Below, piece by piece: positions 8,967 to 17,477 of a stretch of DNA of 64,000 nt. Within the stretch, counting starts at the first letter, position 1; each line of letters opens with the position of its first letter. The position numbers and the translations under genes were made by a program. The notes under the pieces were generated by a model, which worked only from the letters and a program-made list of their open reading frames with translations, searched no databases and was not told the origin of the DNA. The stretch covers positions 115,549 through 179,548 of the forward strand of contig NZ_SMMU01000007.1 in the NCBI RefSeq assembly GCF_004339665.1, in the 5' to 3' direction. Source of the stretch: Azotobacter chroococcum (lineage in GTDB: Bacteria > Pseudomonadota > Gammaproteobacteria > Pseudomonadales > Pseudomonadaceae).

Positions 8967-10400
8967 TCAGCGCAGCATTTCCTCGATCATCTTCTTTTCT
9001 TCCTTCAGGGCCCGCTGCCGGGCATCCATGCGCGCGGCCAGCTGGAAGTTGCCGCTGGCGCGGCGCTTGGCGAAGTCCAGTTGCTCGATGGCCTGATCGT
9101 AGTTGCCGACCAGTGCGAAGTACTCGGCGCGGGCCTGGTGCACGCCGACGATGTCACCGGACAGGCCGCGGACTTCGGCGGCCAGATACCAGATGTCCGG
9201 GTCCTCGGGGCGGCTGGCGAGCAACTGGCTGATCACTTTCTCCGCTGCCGCCGGCTGGTTTTGCTTGAGCAGCAGGTCGGCCTGGGCCTGTCGCAGCGGG
9301 TAGTTGCCCGGGTACAGGGCAAGCAGGCGCTTGACCCGCATTTCGGCTTCCTGAATACGGTTGGCCGTGATGTCCAGGGCGACCGCGGCGAGGTTGTAGT
9401 CGATATCATTGGGCACCTGGTTCAGCAGCGGCAGCAGCACTTCCCGGGCCTCGTTGAGCTGGCCGCTTTTGGTCAGGGCCAGACTCAGGCCGTAGCGCGC
9501 AGCGACGGATTTCGGGTTTTCATCGAGTAGAGCGCGAAAGCGTTTCACCGCCATGCCGGAGGTCTGTTCGTAGACGAGCTGTACACGGGCGCGCATCAGT
9601 TGGTAGCGGTGGTCGTCCTGACGGCCGCCGGGACGGTATTGCTCGGCGCGGTTGCGGGTGTCGGCGATGCGCGATTCGGTGACCGGGTGGGTCAGAAGGA
9701 ACTCCGGCGGCTTGGCGTCATAACGGTACTGGCGCATCAGGCGTTCGAACATGCTCGGCATGGCGCGTGGATCGTAGCCGGCCTTTTCCAGGTTGAGCAG
9801 GCCGATGCGGTCGGCCTCCTGCTCGTTCTGGCGGGAGAAGCGCCGCATTTCCTGCATCGCTGCCGCCTGGCTGGAGGCGATCGCCGCCATGCCGGCATCG
9901 CCAGCCCCTGCGGCGGCGGCGATGATGCCGGCAAGCATGGTGGCCATCATGGGGAGCTGGAGGCGCTGCTGGGCTTCGAGTCCGCGAGCAAAGTGGCGCT
10001 GCGAGAGGTGCGCCAGTTCGTGGGCCAGCACGGCGGCGTATTCGGCCTCGGTCTGGGCGTAGAGGAACAGGCCGCCATTCACGCCGATGATGCCGCCGGG
10101 CGCGGCAAAGGCGTTCAGCTGCGGGCTGTCGAGCAGGACGAACTCCAGGCGCCGGTCCTGCAGCTGACTGGTTTCGCTCAGGCGGTAGACGCTGGTTTCC
10201 ACGTAGTCCTTCAGTTGCGCATCGGACAGGTGGGGAACCTGTCCGCGCAGCAGGCTGAGCCAGGCTCGGCCGAGCTGGTGTTCCTGCTCGGGAGATACGA
10301 TGGCCGAACTGGCATCGCCCAGCGACGGCAGGTCGCTGGCCGTGCCGGGGGGCGCGAGCAGGCAGGCGAGGGCGAAGAGGCTGGGGCGCAGGAGATTCAT
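8967..10400 (-). CDS. bepA: BepA/YfgC-type periplasmic M48 metalloprotease with TPR repeats
   Basis: This zinc protease and chaperone is involved in outer-membrane protein assembly and quality control. A signal peptide (LLRPSLFALACLLAPPGTA) precedes the M48 domain with the active-site motif HELAH (AAVLAHELAHLSQRHF, about residue 130) and the third zinc ligand in EQEADRIGL. The C-terminal third consists of tetratricopeptide repeats. I placed the start at the ATG giving MNLLRPSLFAL at 10400. An ATG at 10439 would add 13 non-signal-like residues. About 477 residues, as in other BepA proteins. Confidence 0.9.
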   Translation of the reverse strand: MNLLRPSLFALACLLAPPGTASDLPSLGDASSAIVSPEQEHQLGRAWLSLLRGQVPHLSDAQLKDYVETSVYRLSETSQLQDRRLEFVLLDSPQLNAFAAPGGIIGVNGGLFLYAQTEAEYAAVLAHELAHLSQRHFARGLEAQQRLQLPMMATMLAGIIAAAAGAGDAGMAAIASSQAAAMQEMRRFSRQNEQEADRIGLLNLEKAGYDPRAMPSMFERLMRQYRYDAKPPEFLLTHPVTESRIADTRNRAEQYRPGGRQDDHRYQLMRARVQLVYEQTSGMAVKRFRALLDENPKSVAARYGLSLALTKSGQLNEAREVLLPLLNQVPNDIDYNLAAVALDITANRIQEAEMRVKRLLALYPGNYPLRQAQADLLLKQNQPAAAEKVISQLLASRPEDPDIWYLAAEVRGLSGDIVGVHQARAEYFALVGNYDQAIEQLDFAKRRASGNFQLAARMDARQRALKEEKKMIEEMLR

Positions 10401-10538
10401 GCGGCAGGTTCTGACGTTCAAAGGCATGGCTGTATCCATTCAAGTTTAGGCGCGCGGACGTCATTGGGCGCACCTGGCAGGCGACTGGTCAGGTCTTTGC
10501 CGGCTTGGTTATCCTTGGGGCCTTTTCTGGAGAGCCCT

Positions 10539-10790
10539 ATGACTGATGCCGAATGGCAGGCCGATGCCTGCGACGCCGAGTTGGATGCCAGCGGTCTGAA
10601 TTGCCCGCTGCCCTTGCTCAAGGCCAAGCTGGAGCTGAACCGTCTGCCTTCCGGGGCGGTGCTCAAGGTGACTGCGACGGATCCCGGTTCGCAACGGGAC
10701 TTCCGTGCCTTCGCCAAGCTGGCCGGTCATTGCCTGCTCCGCGAGGAGGCTGAAGGCAACTTCTTCCGTTATTGGCTGCGCAAGGCATGA
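10539..10790 (+). CDS. TusA-family sulfur-carrier protein
   Basis: This 83-residue SirA/TusA-fold protein has the hallmark LDASGLNCPLPLLKAKL, where the cysteine of the CPxP motif carries persulfide. The equivalent P. aeruginosa gene (PA1006, same neighbours) is reported to be needed for molybdenum cofactor-dependent nitrate respiration, so a role in sulfur delivery to molybdoenzymes is likely but inferred. The start is ATG 10539 with GGAGAG 4 bases before it. It is transcribed divergently from the bepA-type gene. Confidence 0.88.
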   Translation: MTDAEWQADACDAELDASGLNCPLPLLKAKLELNRLPSGAVLKVTATDPGSQRDFRAFAKLAGHCLLREEAEGNFFRYWLRKA

Positions 10791-10815
10791 CGGGTGTTCG
10801 TCAGTCTGGCGGCGC

Positions 10816-11292
10816 TCACCCGGCCTGATTCAGGGCCAGGGCGGCGGCCAGCACGGCATCGACGTGGCCCGGGACCTTGATGCCGCGCCATTCCTGGCGC
10901 AGCACGCCATTCCTGTCGATCAGGAAAGTGCTGCGGTCGATGCCCAGGTATTCCTTGCCATAGAGCTTCTTCAGCTTGATCACCTCGAACAGCTGGCACA
11001 GCTGCTCGTCCTTGTCGGAGATCAGTTCGAAAGGGAGGGCCTGCTTGCTCTTGAAGTTCTCGTGGGATTTCAGCCCGTCGCGGGAGACGCCGAAGACCAG
11101 CGTATTGGCCGCCTGGAATTCGTCATGGCGATCGCGAAAGCCCTGGCTTTCCGTGGTACAGCCCGGAGTGCTGTCCTTGGGATAGAAGTACAGCACCACC
11201 TGTCGGCCCCTGAGTTCGGCGAGCGAAACCAGCCGGCCACTGGTTGCCTGGGCCTGGAAGTCGGGGACGGACTGCTCGAGGGCGACGGGCAT
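10816..11292 (-). CDS. bcp: Bcp, thioredoxin-dependent peroxiredoxin
   Basis: Bcp reduces hydrogen peroxide and alkyl hydroperoxides. This 158-residue protein shows the peroxidatic cysteine in YPKDSTPGCTTESQGF. The resolving cysteine found five residues later in E. coli Bcp is absent (serine/glycine region), so this is a one-Cys-type member. The ribosome site AAGGAG overlaps the gcvR stop codon upstream, so gcvR-bcp is an operon. The C-terminal helix region is complete. Confidence 0.94.
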   Translation of the reverse strand: MPVALEQSVPDFQAQATSGRLVSLAELRGRQVVLYFYPKDSTPGCTTESQGFRDRHDEFQAANTLVFGVSRDGLKSHENFKSKQALPFELISDKDEQLCQLFEVIKLKKLYGKEYLGIDRSTFLIDRNGVLRQEWRGIKVPGHVDAVLAAALALNQAG

Positions 11293-11301
11293 GAGGACTC
11301 C

Positions 11302-11859
11302 TTAGGGGTTCTGGGGGCGCCAGGGCTCGATCAGTGCATCGAGGTTCAGGGCATCGGCGAAATCGAGGAACTGGTCGCGCAGCCAGCTGATCTGGGTGCC
11401 GGCCGGCAGGGTGACGGTCAGGGTGGCGTTGAGCATGGTGCCGCCGGTCTGCGGTGCCTGGTAGGTGTCGCAGGTAAGGTTTTCCAGTTCGACGCGGTGG
11501 TCGATGAAGAACTGGCAGAGCTCGGCGAGAATGTCCGGGCGATAGGCTGCGCTGACATAGGCGACATAGGGCAGCGCCTGGGGTCGATTGTCCAGGGGCA
11601 GGCTGCGGGTCAGGTTGTAGGTGAAGTCGTGGCGCTTGGCCAGAGTCGGCAGGCCGGTTTCCATGCGCGCCAGTCCGTCCCAGCTGCCGGCCACCTGCAC
11701 GACCAGGGCGCAGACTTCTCCATGGCGAGTCAGGCGGGTGCTGACAACCGAGCAGCGGCTTTCCTGGCTGGCACGGCACAGCACGTTGGTCAGCTCCATG
11801 GGGGCGCTGCCGAGAACGCTGATGACGAGGAACTGTTCGCGAGCGGGAGGGGTGGACAT
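11302..11859 (-). CDS. gcvR: GcvR-type ACT-domain regulator of glycine cleavage
   Basis: GcvR proteins bind glycine and control the activator GcvA, or act as related ACT-domain regulators. This 185-residue protein has two ACT modules: the first begins [20 protein letters not shown] and the second begins [20 protein letters not shown]. No enzymatic domain is present. It is the first gene of a pair with bcp (9-base gap) and diverges from dapA. The partner GcvA is not in the window, so the regulatory target is inferred from the family. Confidence 0.88.
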   Translation of the reverse strand: MSTPPAREQFLVISVLGSAPMELTNVLCRASQESRCSVVSTRLTRHGEVCALVVQVAGSWDGLARMETGLPTLAKRHDFTYNLTRSLPLDNRPQALPYVAYVSAAYRPDILAELCQFFIDHRVELENLTCDTYQAPQTGGTMLNATLTVTLPAGTQISWLRDQFLDFADALNLDALIEPWRPQNP

Positions 11860-12023
11860 GCAGCTTTCCTAAACGATGGACCGTCGTCGCAAGAGGCGCC
11901 GAGCAAAGCCGGAAGGGTAACGAAAAGCGGCGCCGAGGGGAATGCTTGGCCTTTGTGGTCAACTTGTACAAGGCAGATGGCGACAGTACCATTACGACTC
12001 ATTTTTCCGGCAGGAGTGGTTGC

Positions 12024-12902
12024 ATGATTGCGGGCAGCATGGTGGCTCTGGTCACCCCCATGGATGCGCAGGGCGGTCTGGACTGGGACGGCCTGGGCAA
12101 GCTCGTGGACTTCCACCTGCAAGAGGGTACCAACGCCATCGTCGCGGTCGGTACCACGGGCGAATCCGCGACTCTGGACGTCGCCGAGCATGTCGAAGTC
12201 ATCCGTCGCGTGGTCGATCAGGTCAACGGCAGGATCCCGGTGATTGCCGGTACCGGTGCCAATTGTACCCGCGAGGCGATCGAGCTGACGGCGAACGCCA
12301 AGAGTGTTGGCGCCGATGCCTGCCTGCTGGTGACCCCCTACTACAACAAGCCGACCCAGGAAGGCCTGTATCAGCACTTTCGCACCATCGCCGAAGCCGT
12401 GGCGATTCCGCAGATCCTCTACAACGTGCCCGGACGCACCGTCTGCGACATGTTGCCGGAAACCGTGGAACGTCTTTCCAAGGTGCCGAACATCATCGGC
12501 ATCAAGGAAGCGACCGGCAACCTGGAGCGTGGCCGCGAAGTGTTGGCGCGTGTGGCCAAGGACTTCCTCGTCTATTCGGGCGATGATCCCACCGCCGTCG
12601 AACTCATCCTGATGGGCGGCAAGGGCAATATCTCGGTGACTGCCAACGTCGTTCCGCGCGCCATGAGCGACCTCTGTGCCGCGGCCATGCGTGGCGAGGC
12701 GGCTATCGCCCGGGCGATGAACGAGCGTCTGATGCCGCTGCACAAGGCGCTGTTCCTGGAGTCCAACCCGATTCCCGTGAAATGGGCGCTGCACGAGATG
12801 GGCCTGATTCCCGAGGGCATTCGCCTGCCGCTGACCTGGCTGAGCTCCAGTTGCCATGAACCGCTGCGCCAGGCTCTTCGCCTGGTCGGCGCCTTGGCTT
12901 GA
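12024..12902 (+). CDS. dapA: DapA, 4-hydroxy-tetrahydrodipicolinate synthase
   Basis: DapA condenses pyruvate with aspartate semialdehyde, the first committed step of lysine and diaminopimelate synthesis. Substrate-binding GTTGESATL is near residue 44, the catalytic tyrosine lies in [17 protein letters not shown], and the Schiff-base lysine is in [12 protein letters not shown] 12024 has CAGGAG at a good distance and gives 292 residues. It is followed after 19 bases by bamC, a pairing conserved in gammaproteobacteria. Confidence 0.97.
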   Translation: MIAGSMVALVTPMDAQGGLDWDGLGKLVDFHLQEGTNAIVAVGTTGESATLDVAEHVEVIRRVVDQVNGRIPVIAGTGANCTREAIELTANAKSVGADACLLVTPYYNKPTQEGLYQHFRTIAEAVAIPQILYNVPGRTVCDMLPETVERLSKVPNIIGIKEATGNLERGREVLARVAKDFLVYSGDDPTAVELILMGGKGNISVTANVVPRAMSDLCAAAMRGEAAIARAMNERLMPLHKALFLESNPIPVKWALHEMGLIPEGIRLPLTWLSSSCHEPLRQALRLVGALA

Positions 12903-12921
12903 TCATCAGGAAGCATTGCGC

Positions 12922-14034
12922 ATGAAGCGACTGGCCGGGATTTCCGCCCTTGCCGTGATCTTTTCCTCCGTCAGCGGTTGTGGCTGGCTGTGGGGGGAGG
13001 AGGGGTACTTCCGCGACCGTGGCAGCGACTATCTCGATGCGCGCCAGACTGCTCCGATGCAGTTGCCGCCGAATGTCGAGATCCGTCGCCTCGACCCCTT
13101 GCTGCAGGTACCGCTGAACGTGGCCGACTCGCAGCGTGGCAGCGATTTCGATGTGCCGCGTCCGCAGGCGTTGCGGAGCACGCAGGAGGCCAGCGAATTC
13201 AGCCTGCAGCAGAGTGGCGACTCGCGTTGGGTCGTGGCCCAGCGGGCGCCGGCGGAGATCTGGCCGATGCTTCGGCAGTTTTTCGAGGACAATGGTTTTC
13301 GGATTGCCGAGGAGCGTCTGCAGGTCGGCGAGTTCATCACGGCCTGGCAACCGCTCGATGCGCTGTCCGCACCCATGGCGCGGCGCCTGTCTGGTCGCGC
13401 TTCCGAGCAGGCGTCGAGTGGCGAGATCCGGGTGCGTGTGCGTGTCGAGCCAGGAGTCCAGCGCAACTCCAGCGAAATTTTCGTGAGCAGCGCATTGCGT
13501 CCGTCCGGCAGCGCTTCCCTGGGCGGGGCGGCTGGTCGCGGCGATGCCGGCCTGGATGCCGCGCTGCTGGACGAGATGACTGCCAGCCTGGCGAGCAGCG
13601 CCGAGCGGGGTGGTTCGGTTTCGTTGCTGGCGGCCCGCGACTTCGATGCGCCGAGCCGTGTCAGTCTCTCCGAGGACGGCAATGGCAATCCCTTCCTGAG
13701 TCTGGATGCCGACTTCGACCGGGCCTGGTCGAGCGTCGGTCGCGCTTTGGAGATGGGCAATGTGCGGGTCGACGACATCAACCGCAGCCTTGGCGTGTAC
13801 TACATCAATCTCGCCGAGAAGGCCGACAAGGACGAGAAGTCGGGCTTTTTCGGGCGCCTGCTCGGCAGGGGCGAGGATCCGGAGGACGTGGAGGCGCGCG
13901 CCGAACGCTATCAGGTGCGCCTGACTCGCGTCGCGGAGGGTGTCCAGGTCACGGTGGAAAAGGATATGAATACCTTTGCTCCGGAAGAGGTGGCACGCCG
14001 GGTACTGAGCCTGCTTCAGGAACACCTTGGTTGA
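12922..14034 (+). CDS. bamC: BamC (NlpB), lipoprotein of the outer-membrane protein assembly complex
   Basis: BamC is an accessory lipoprotein of the BAM complex. The signal peptide ends with lipobox VSGC. A conserved unstructured N-terminal segment (DYLDARQTAPMQLPPNVEIRRL split over residues about 32-55) binds BamD in E. coli. Two helix-grip domains follow. The protein has 370 residues, with the start at ATG 12922 (MKRLAGISAL). It is cotranscribed with dapA. The MBL-fold gene I recall following bamC in P. aeruginosa is absent here. Confidence 0.92.
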   Translation: MKRLAGISALAVIFSSVSGCGWLWGEEGYFRDRGSDYLDARQTAPMQLPPNVEIRRLDPLLQVPLNVADSQRGSDFDVPRPQALRSTQEASEFSLQQSGDSRWVVAQRAPAEIWPMLRQFFEDNGFRIAEERLQVGEFITAWQPLDALSAPMARRLSGRASEQASSGEIRVRVRVEPGVQRNSSEIFVSSALRPSGSASLGGAAGRGDAGLDAALLDEMTASLASSAERGGSVSLLAARDFDAPSRVSLSEDGNGNPFLSLDADFDRAWSSVGRALEMGNVRVDDINRSLGVYYINLAEKADKDEKSGFFGRLLGRGEDPEDVEARAERYQVRLTRVAEGVQVTVEKDMNTFAPEEVARRVLSLLQEHLG

Positions 14035-14092
14035 ATGGCTGCCCGGTGGGTCGCTCCTGCGACCCCTCCTTCGGCAATGGCACGAATCGATG

Positions 14093-14122
14093 GGCGAAAC
14101 CTCTCCGGTTTCGCCTGTTTCG
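14093..14122 (+). terminator. Possible terminator after dapA-bamC
   Basis: GGCGAAACC (14093-14101) pairs perfectly with GGTTTCGCC (14107-14115) over a 5-base loop and is followed by TGTTTCGTTT. The T tract is interrupted, so termination may be partial. Confidence 0.55.
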
Positions 14123-14145
14123 TTTGATAAAGGCGGAAAGACGCG

Positions 14146-15015
14146 ATGAGCACAACTACCACCCTGAGTCTGAAGAAGATCTATTCGGGCAAAGTCCGCG
14201 ATCTCTATGAAGTCGACGCCAAGCGCATGCTGATGGTGGCCAGCGATCGGTTGTCGGCCTTCGATGTGATCCTCGCCGAGCCGATTCCGGACAAAGGCAA
14301 GATTCTCACCGCCATCTCCAATTTCTGGTTCGACAAGCTGGCCGGCGTGGTGCCGAACCATTTCACCGGCGATCGGGTCGAGGATGTGGTTCCGGCCGCC
14401 GAGCTGCCGCTGGTCGAAGGGCGGGCCGTGGTCGTCAAGCGCCTCAAGCCGGTGGCGGTGGAGGCCATCGTGCGTGGCTACATTGCCGGTTCCGGCTGGA
14501 AGGAATACCAGAAGAGCGGTACCGTCTGCGGCATCTCGTTGCCGGTCGGGCTGAGGGAGGCGGCCAAGCTGCCACAGCCGATCTTCACGCCCTCGACCAA
14601 GGCGGCAGTGGGCGATCATGACGAAAACATCACCTTCGTGCAGTGCGAAGCCATCATCGGCAAGGAGCTGGCGGCAAAGGTGCGCGACACCGCCATCGCC
14701 CTGTACAGCGCCGCCGTCGAATACGCCGCTACCCGGGGCATCATCATCGCCGATACCAAGTTCGAGTTCGGCCTGGACGAGGATGGCACTCTGACCCTCA
14801 TGGATGAAGTGCTGACTCCGGACTCCAGTCGCTTCTGGCCAGCCGACAGCTATGTGGAGGGGCAGAATCCGCCGAGCTTCGACAAGCAGTTCGTGCGCGA
14901 CTGGCTGGAGTCCACCGGCTGGAACAAGCAGCCGCCGGCACCGGCATTGCCGCTCGAAGTGGCCCAGAAAACTGCCGACAAGTACCGCGAGGCATTGACT
15001 CGGTTGGCCTGCTGA
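14146..15015 (+). CDS. purC: PurC, SAICAR synthase, long (approximately 290-residue) form
   Basis: PurC joins aspartate to CAIR in purine synthesis. The ATP-site motif [11 protein letters not shown], the signature SDRLSAFDV and the substrate-binding [20 protein letters not shown] are clear. At 289 residues with the insert [20 protein letters not shown] it is the long form seen in yeast and many proteobacteria. The purC I recall after bamC in P. aeruginosa is the short form of about 236 residues starting MEKREELYRGKAKSVY. It occupies the same chromosomal slot and has typical local base composition. Confidence 0.95.
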   Translation: MSTTTTLSLKKIYSGKVRDLYEVDAKRMLMVASDRLSAFDVILAEPIPDKGKILTAISNFWFDKLAGVVPNHFTGDRVEDVVPAAELPLVEGRAVVVKRLKPVAVEAIVRGYIAGSGWKEYQKSGTVCGISLPVGLREAAKLPQPIFTPSTKAAVGDHDENITFVQCEAIIGKELAAKVRDTAIALYSAAVEYAATRGIIIADTKFEFGLDEDGTLTLMDEVLTPDSSRFWPADSYVEGQNPPSFDKQFVRDWLESTGWNKQPPAPALPLEVAQKTADKYREALTRLAC

Positions 15016-15097
15016 GAAAAAGGGCTGCCGCTTTGTCGCGGTATTTTGCCGGAGTGAGCCAATTCCCTGAAAGCACACAAAAAATTCCGTATGGGGG

Positions 15098-15126
15098 TTC
15101 GCCAAAGACATTCAAGCTGGTATCAT
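15098..15126 (+). promoter_or_regulatory. Probable promoter of tRNA-Ser
   Basis: TTCGCC (15098-15103, weak) and TATCAT (15121-15126, good) are 17 bases apart. The second box lies 12 bases before the tRNA, in AT-rich DNA after purC. Confidence 0.45.
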
Positions 15127-15138
15127 GCGCGCCGCCCA

Positions 15139-15228
15139 GGGGAGATGCCGGAGTGGTCGAACGGGACGGATTCGAAATCCGTTGTATCCGCGAGGGTACC
15201 TAGGGTTCAAATCCCTATCTCCCCGCCA
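15139..15228 (+). tRNA. tRNA-Ser (anticodon CGA)
   Basis: This 90-base tRNA has acceptor stem GGGGAGA paired with TCTCCCC, anticodon CGA in GGATTCGAAATCC, the long variable arm expected of serine tRNAs (GTATCCGCGAGGGTACC) and T-arm TAGGGTTCAAATCCCTA. The CCA end is encoded. Confidence 0.96.
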
Positions 15229-15235
15229 TACTCAA

Positions 15236-15270
15236 AAGCCTTGCAGTTTTCGAACTGCAAGGCTTTTTTA
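15236..15270 (+). terminator. Terminator of tRNA-Ser
   Basis: AGCCTTGCAGTT pairs with AACTGCAAGGCT over a very short loop and is followed by TTTTTTA. It starts 8 bases after the tRNA. Confidence 0.92.
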
Positions 15271-15440
15271 TGGTGCGCAGAATTCCCCCGCTCTCTATTC
15301 AATTCGAGCGGGCTATGGCGAACCTCAACTGACTCTCGGTCAATGGGCTTGGGCTTCAGTCCGGGCAATCAGACAATCTTTCCCGCGCTGCCAGTGGCAG
15401 GCCGTCCGGTGGCCCTCGGAAGGTCAAGAGGTCTGCTGGT

Positions 15441-15710
15441 TCACTCGCTGACCTGCCGGACATCAAGCACGGCCCAGACTTCAAGTCCTTTCTTGCGCAC
15501 GGCTTTTTCCGCTTCGAGTTTTGCTTCCAGGGTGCTGAGCGAGCGAGACTTGTATTCGAACCGGAAGGCTGGGCCTCCGCTCAGTTTGCGCACACTCAGC
15601 TCTACCAGGATATAGCTGGAGGGGTGCTTGCGTTTCTCCGCGGCGGGTTTTGTTGGTGCAAGACCCAATGCTTCGCGCATTTCGGCTTCGGTAATTTGCT
15701 GTGAGTTCAA
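15441..15710 (-). CDS. Small protein of unknown function
   Basis: This 89-residue charged soluble protein is not assigned to a family. After a short N-terminal region containing MREALGLAPTKPAAEKR, the remainder alternates strands and a helix (SSYILVELSVRKLSGG, LEAKLEAEKAVRKKGL, EVWAVLDVRQVSE), which looks like a real folded domain. The upstream limit is an in-frame stop, so the start is TTG 15710 or ATG 15680. It lies alone between the tRNA-Ser terminator and an AT-rich gap. No signal peptide or membrane segment is visible. Confidence 0.6.
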   Translation of the reverse strand: MNSQQITEAEMREALGLAPTKPAAEKRKHPSSYILVELSVRKLSGGPAFRFEYKSRSLSTLEAKLEAEKAVRKKGLEVWAVLDVRQVSE

Positions 15711-16266
15711 TGGGCTTACCCGTCAATTCTGAACATTGAGCATGGAAAAGTTACCCTTATGGATGTAAGTGCTCATCCCTTGAATGGGGGCACAAGTTAT
15801 ATTCATAGGGCAACGGAGCTTCAACAACGCGTGTTTTCGTTATTTTAGACTGTTGTCGGCATGGGGAGCCGTTTCATACATGTCGGCCTGGCTGGATTTC
15901 ATCATAAAAACGAAATCTGTTTCGTAACAGGATGGCACTTACTGAAGAGTCCTTCATATTGTATACGAATCACGATTCAGGGGTAGTTGTTGCCATTCCC
16001 TCATCTTTTCAAGGGGTAACTTTGCCATTATGGGGGATGGCCGGCTTGGCAGGGGTTGGATGGAGAAGGCCCGAACAGCAGCGGGTATTGTCATGCGCCA
16101 GTGTTGCGGCTCGACGGCCGCCTGCCTCATTCGATATCCCGGCCCGCCGGGCTTCTCCAAGCCTGCTATTTTCGTGGCTCTTCCGTCGCCTCACCGGCTG
16201 TCGCCGAACGCCTTCCGTCGGCTGGGCAGCAGCCAGCCGGCGCTGACTCCCTGAGACTTGCTGTCG
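15711..16266. other. 556-base gap with AT-rich left half, no supported gene
   Basis: The left part (to about 16025) is clearly lower in GC than the surroundings and holds a perfect 6-base inverted repeat, ACGAAA/TTTCGT with a 4-base loop at 15910-15925. Open frames here are short, lack ribosome sites and have unnatural composition. The AT-rich part may contain promoters, or may be a remnant of transferred DNA. Confidence 0.4.
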
Positions 16267-16923
16267 TCACGCCTTCGGTTTGCGCCAGACGCTGGCGAGC
16301 CAGGGCTGCTGGTCGCGCGGCAGGCCGGCAGGGCGGTAGTAGTGCTCGAGTTCGACGAAGCCGGCTGCGCTCAGGTGGCGGCGCCAGGCATCTAGGTCGT
16401 GATAGCTGCCATAGCGGTTGCCATTCCAGCCTTCCTCGTTGTGGCCGCGGGGGTTGGAGCTGAACAGCACGCCACCGGGCCGGAGTGCGGCGTACAGCTT
16501 GCCGAGCACCTTCGGCAATTCCTGGGCGGGAACATGGAACAGCGAGGCGTTGGCGAAGATGCCGTCGAAGCGTTCGGCCGGTAGCTCGAGCTGTAGGAAG
16601 TCCTGCTGCCAGACCTCGCAGCCCGAGTCGGCACGGGCCATTTCGACGAAGCGGGGACAGCCGTCCAGCCCGACGGGCTGGTGGCCGAGGGCGCGGAGGG
16701 TCTTGAGATCACGTCCCGGGCCGCAACCGAAGTCGAGGATGGCGAAGGGCGGTGGCGCCTCGATGTGGCGCAGCAGGGCGGCGATGTTCTGGCTCACGTC
16801 GTGGTCGCGAGTACCCTCGCGGAAGGCTTCGGCGGATGCCGCATAGTGCTGCAGGGTAGTTGCCGTGATCTGCTCGAGGTCGCCGGCCTCGAGTACCGGC
16901 GGGGCTTCGCTGGGGGGATTCAT
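16267..16923 (-). CDS. Class I SAM-dependent methyltransferase
   Basis: This 218-residue soluble methyltransferase has SAM-binding motif I in ILDFGCGPGRDLKTL and the acidic residue of motif II in PVGLDGCPRFVEMA. Motif IV is FDGIFANASLFHVP and motif V is LRPGGVLFSSNPRG. The substrate is unknown, and the fold is shared by small-molecule and thiol methyltransferases. ATG 16923 overlaps the ydbL stop (ATGA), suggesting coupling to the ydbH-ynbE-ydbL operon, whose last gene it would be. An in-frame GTG lies 12 bases upstream. Confidence 0.85.
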   Translation of the reverse strand: MNPPSEAPPVLEAGDLEQITATTLQHYAASAEAFREGTRDHDVSQNIAALLRHIEAPPPFAILDFGCGPGRDLKTLRALGHQPVGLDGCPRFVEMARADSGCEVWQQDFLQLELPAERFDGIFANASLFHVPAQELPKVLGKLYAALRPGGVLFSSNPRGHNEEGWNGNRYGSYHDLDAWRRHLSAAGFVELEHYYRPAGLPRDQQPWLASVWRKPKA

Positions 16924-17264
16924 TTGCGTATCCACTTGCCGTTGAGCTGGATGTACTGGCCACTCGGAGTCTTCTCCAAGGCCTTCTGCCCGGCGATGGC
17001 TTCCACGTCGCCTAGTTGGATGCCGTTTTCCCTGGCCAGGCGCTGGTATTCGGCGCGTCGCGCCTGGTTGATCAGGCGGGCGATCTCCTCGGCCTGAGCG
17101 CTGGCGCTGACCACGCCGAGGTAGCCGTTGGGCATCTCGCCCAACTGGCCGCGGGTCTTGGCGCCAGAGAGGGCACCCATCGCCTCGTTGAGGTTCATCG
17201 CCAAGGCCGGCAGGGCAAGGCCCAGGGCGATCAGCAGGATTGCGATGCGTGTGCAGATTTTCAT
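16920..17264 (-). CDS. ydbL: YdbL (DUF1318), periplasmic factor of the YdbH-YnbE system
   Basis: This 114-residue exported protein has signal peptide IRIAILLIALGLALPALA-like at residues 5-23, followed by a DUF1318 domain (MNLNEAMGALSGAKTRGQLG and GYLGVVSA). In E. coli, YdbL works with YdbH and the lipoprotein YnbE in moving phospholipids toward the outer membrane, apparently by tuning YnbE assembly. It lies 9 bases after ynbE and overlaps the methyltransferase start. Confidence 0.88.
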   Translation of the reverse strand: MKICTRIAILLIALGLALPALAMNLNEAMGALSGAKTRGQLGEMPNGYLGVVSASAQAEEIARLINQARRAEYQRLARENGIQLGDVEAIAGQKALEKTPSGQYIQLNGKWIRK

Positions 17265-17273
17265 GGGGGGTCC

Positions 17274-17465
17274 TCAGAACAGGCCGCTATCCTTGTCAAT
17301 GATGTCGTCCAGCTCCTTGTCCACCTTGACGTAGATTTCGTGCTGGATTTTCACATTGAGGTTGATGTTGATCGGCTCGTCGGGGACGGCCAGCTGTACC
17401 GTTGGTGTACAGGCGGCGACCAGCAAGCCCAGCAGCGGAACGGCGAGCAGGTGGTGCGGGCGCAT
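17274..17465 (-). CDS. ynbE: YnbE, small outer-membrane lipoprotein partner of YdbH
   Basis: This 63-residue lipoprotein has lipobox LVAAC at residue 19. The mature part has the family pattern ININLNVKIQHEIYVKVDKELDDII. In E. coli, YnbE is proposed to form a beta-strand bridge that connects YdbH to the outer membrane. It sits between ydbH and ydbL with 12- and 9-base gaps, the conserved gene order. The ribosome site GGAGAG lies 5 bases from ATG. Confidence 0.9.
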   Translation of the reverse strand: MRPHHLLAVPLLGLLVAACTPTVQLAVPDEPININLNVKIQHEIYVKVDKELDDIIDKDSGLF

Positions 17466-17477
17466 GAGTCTCTCCAG

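Noticed and set aside
9600..10538. Long plus-strand frame running into the TusA-like gene
   Set aside because: It is antisense to the bepA-type protease. Only the last 83 codons, from ATG 10539 with its own ribosome site, form a real protein.
12703..15111. 802-codon minus-strand frame antisense to dapA-bamC-purC
   Set aside because: The three plus-strand genes are clearly real. The antisense frame arises from GC-rich codon bias and is His/Gln/Arg-rich.
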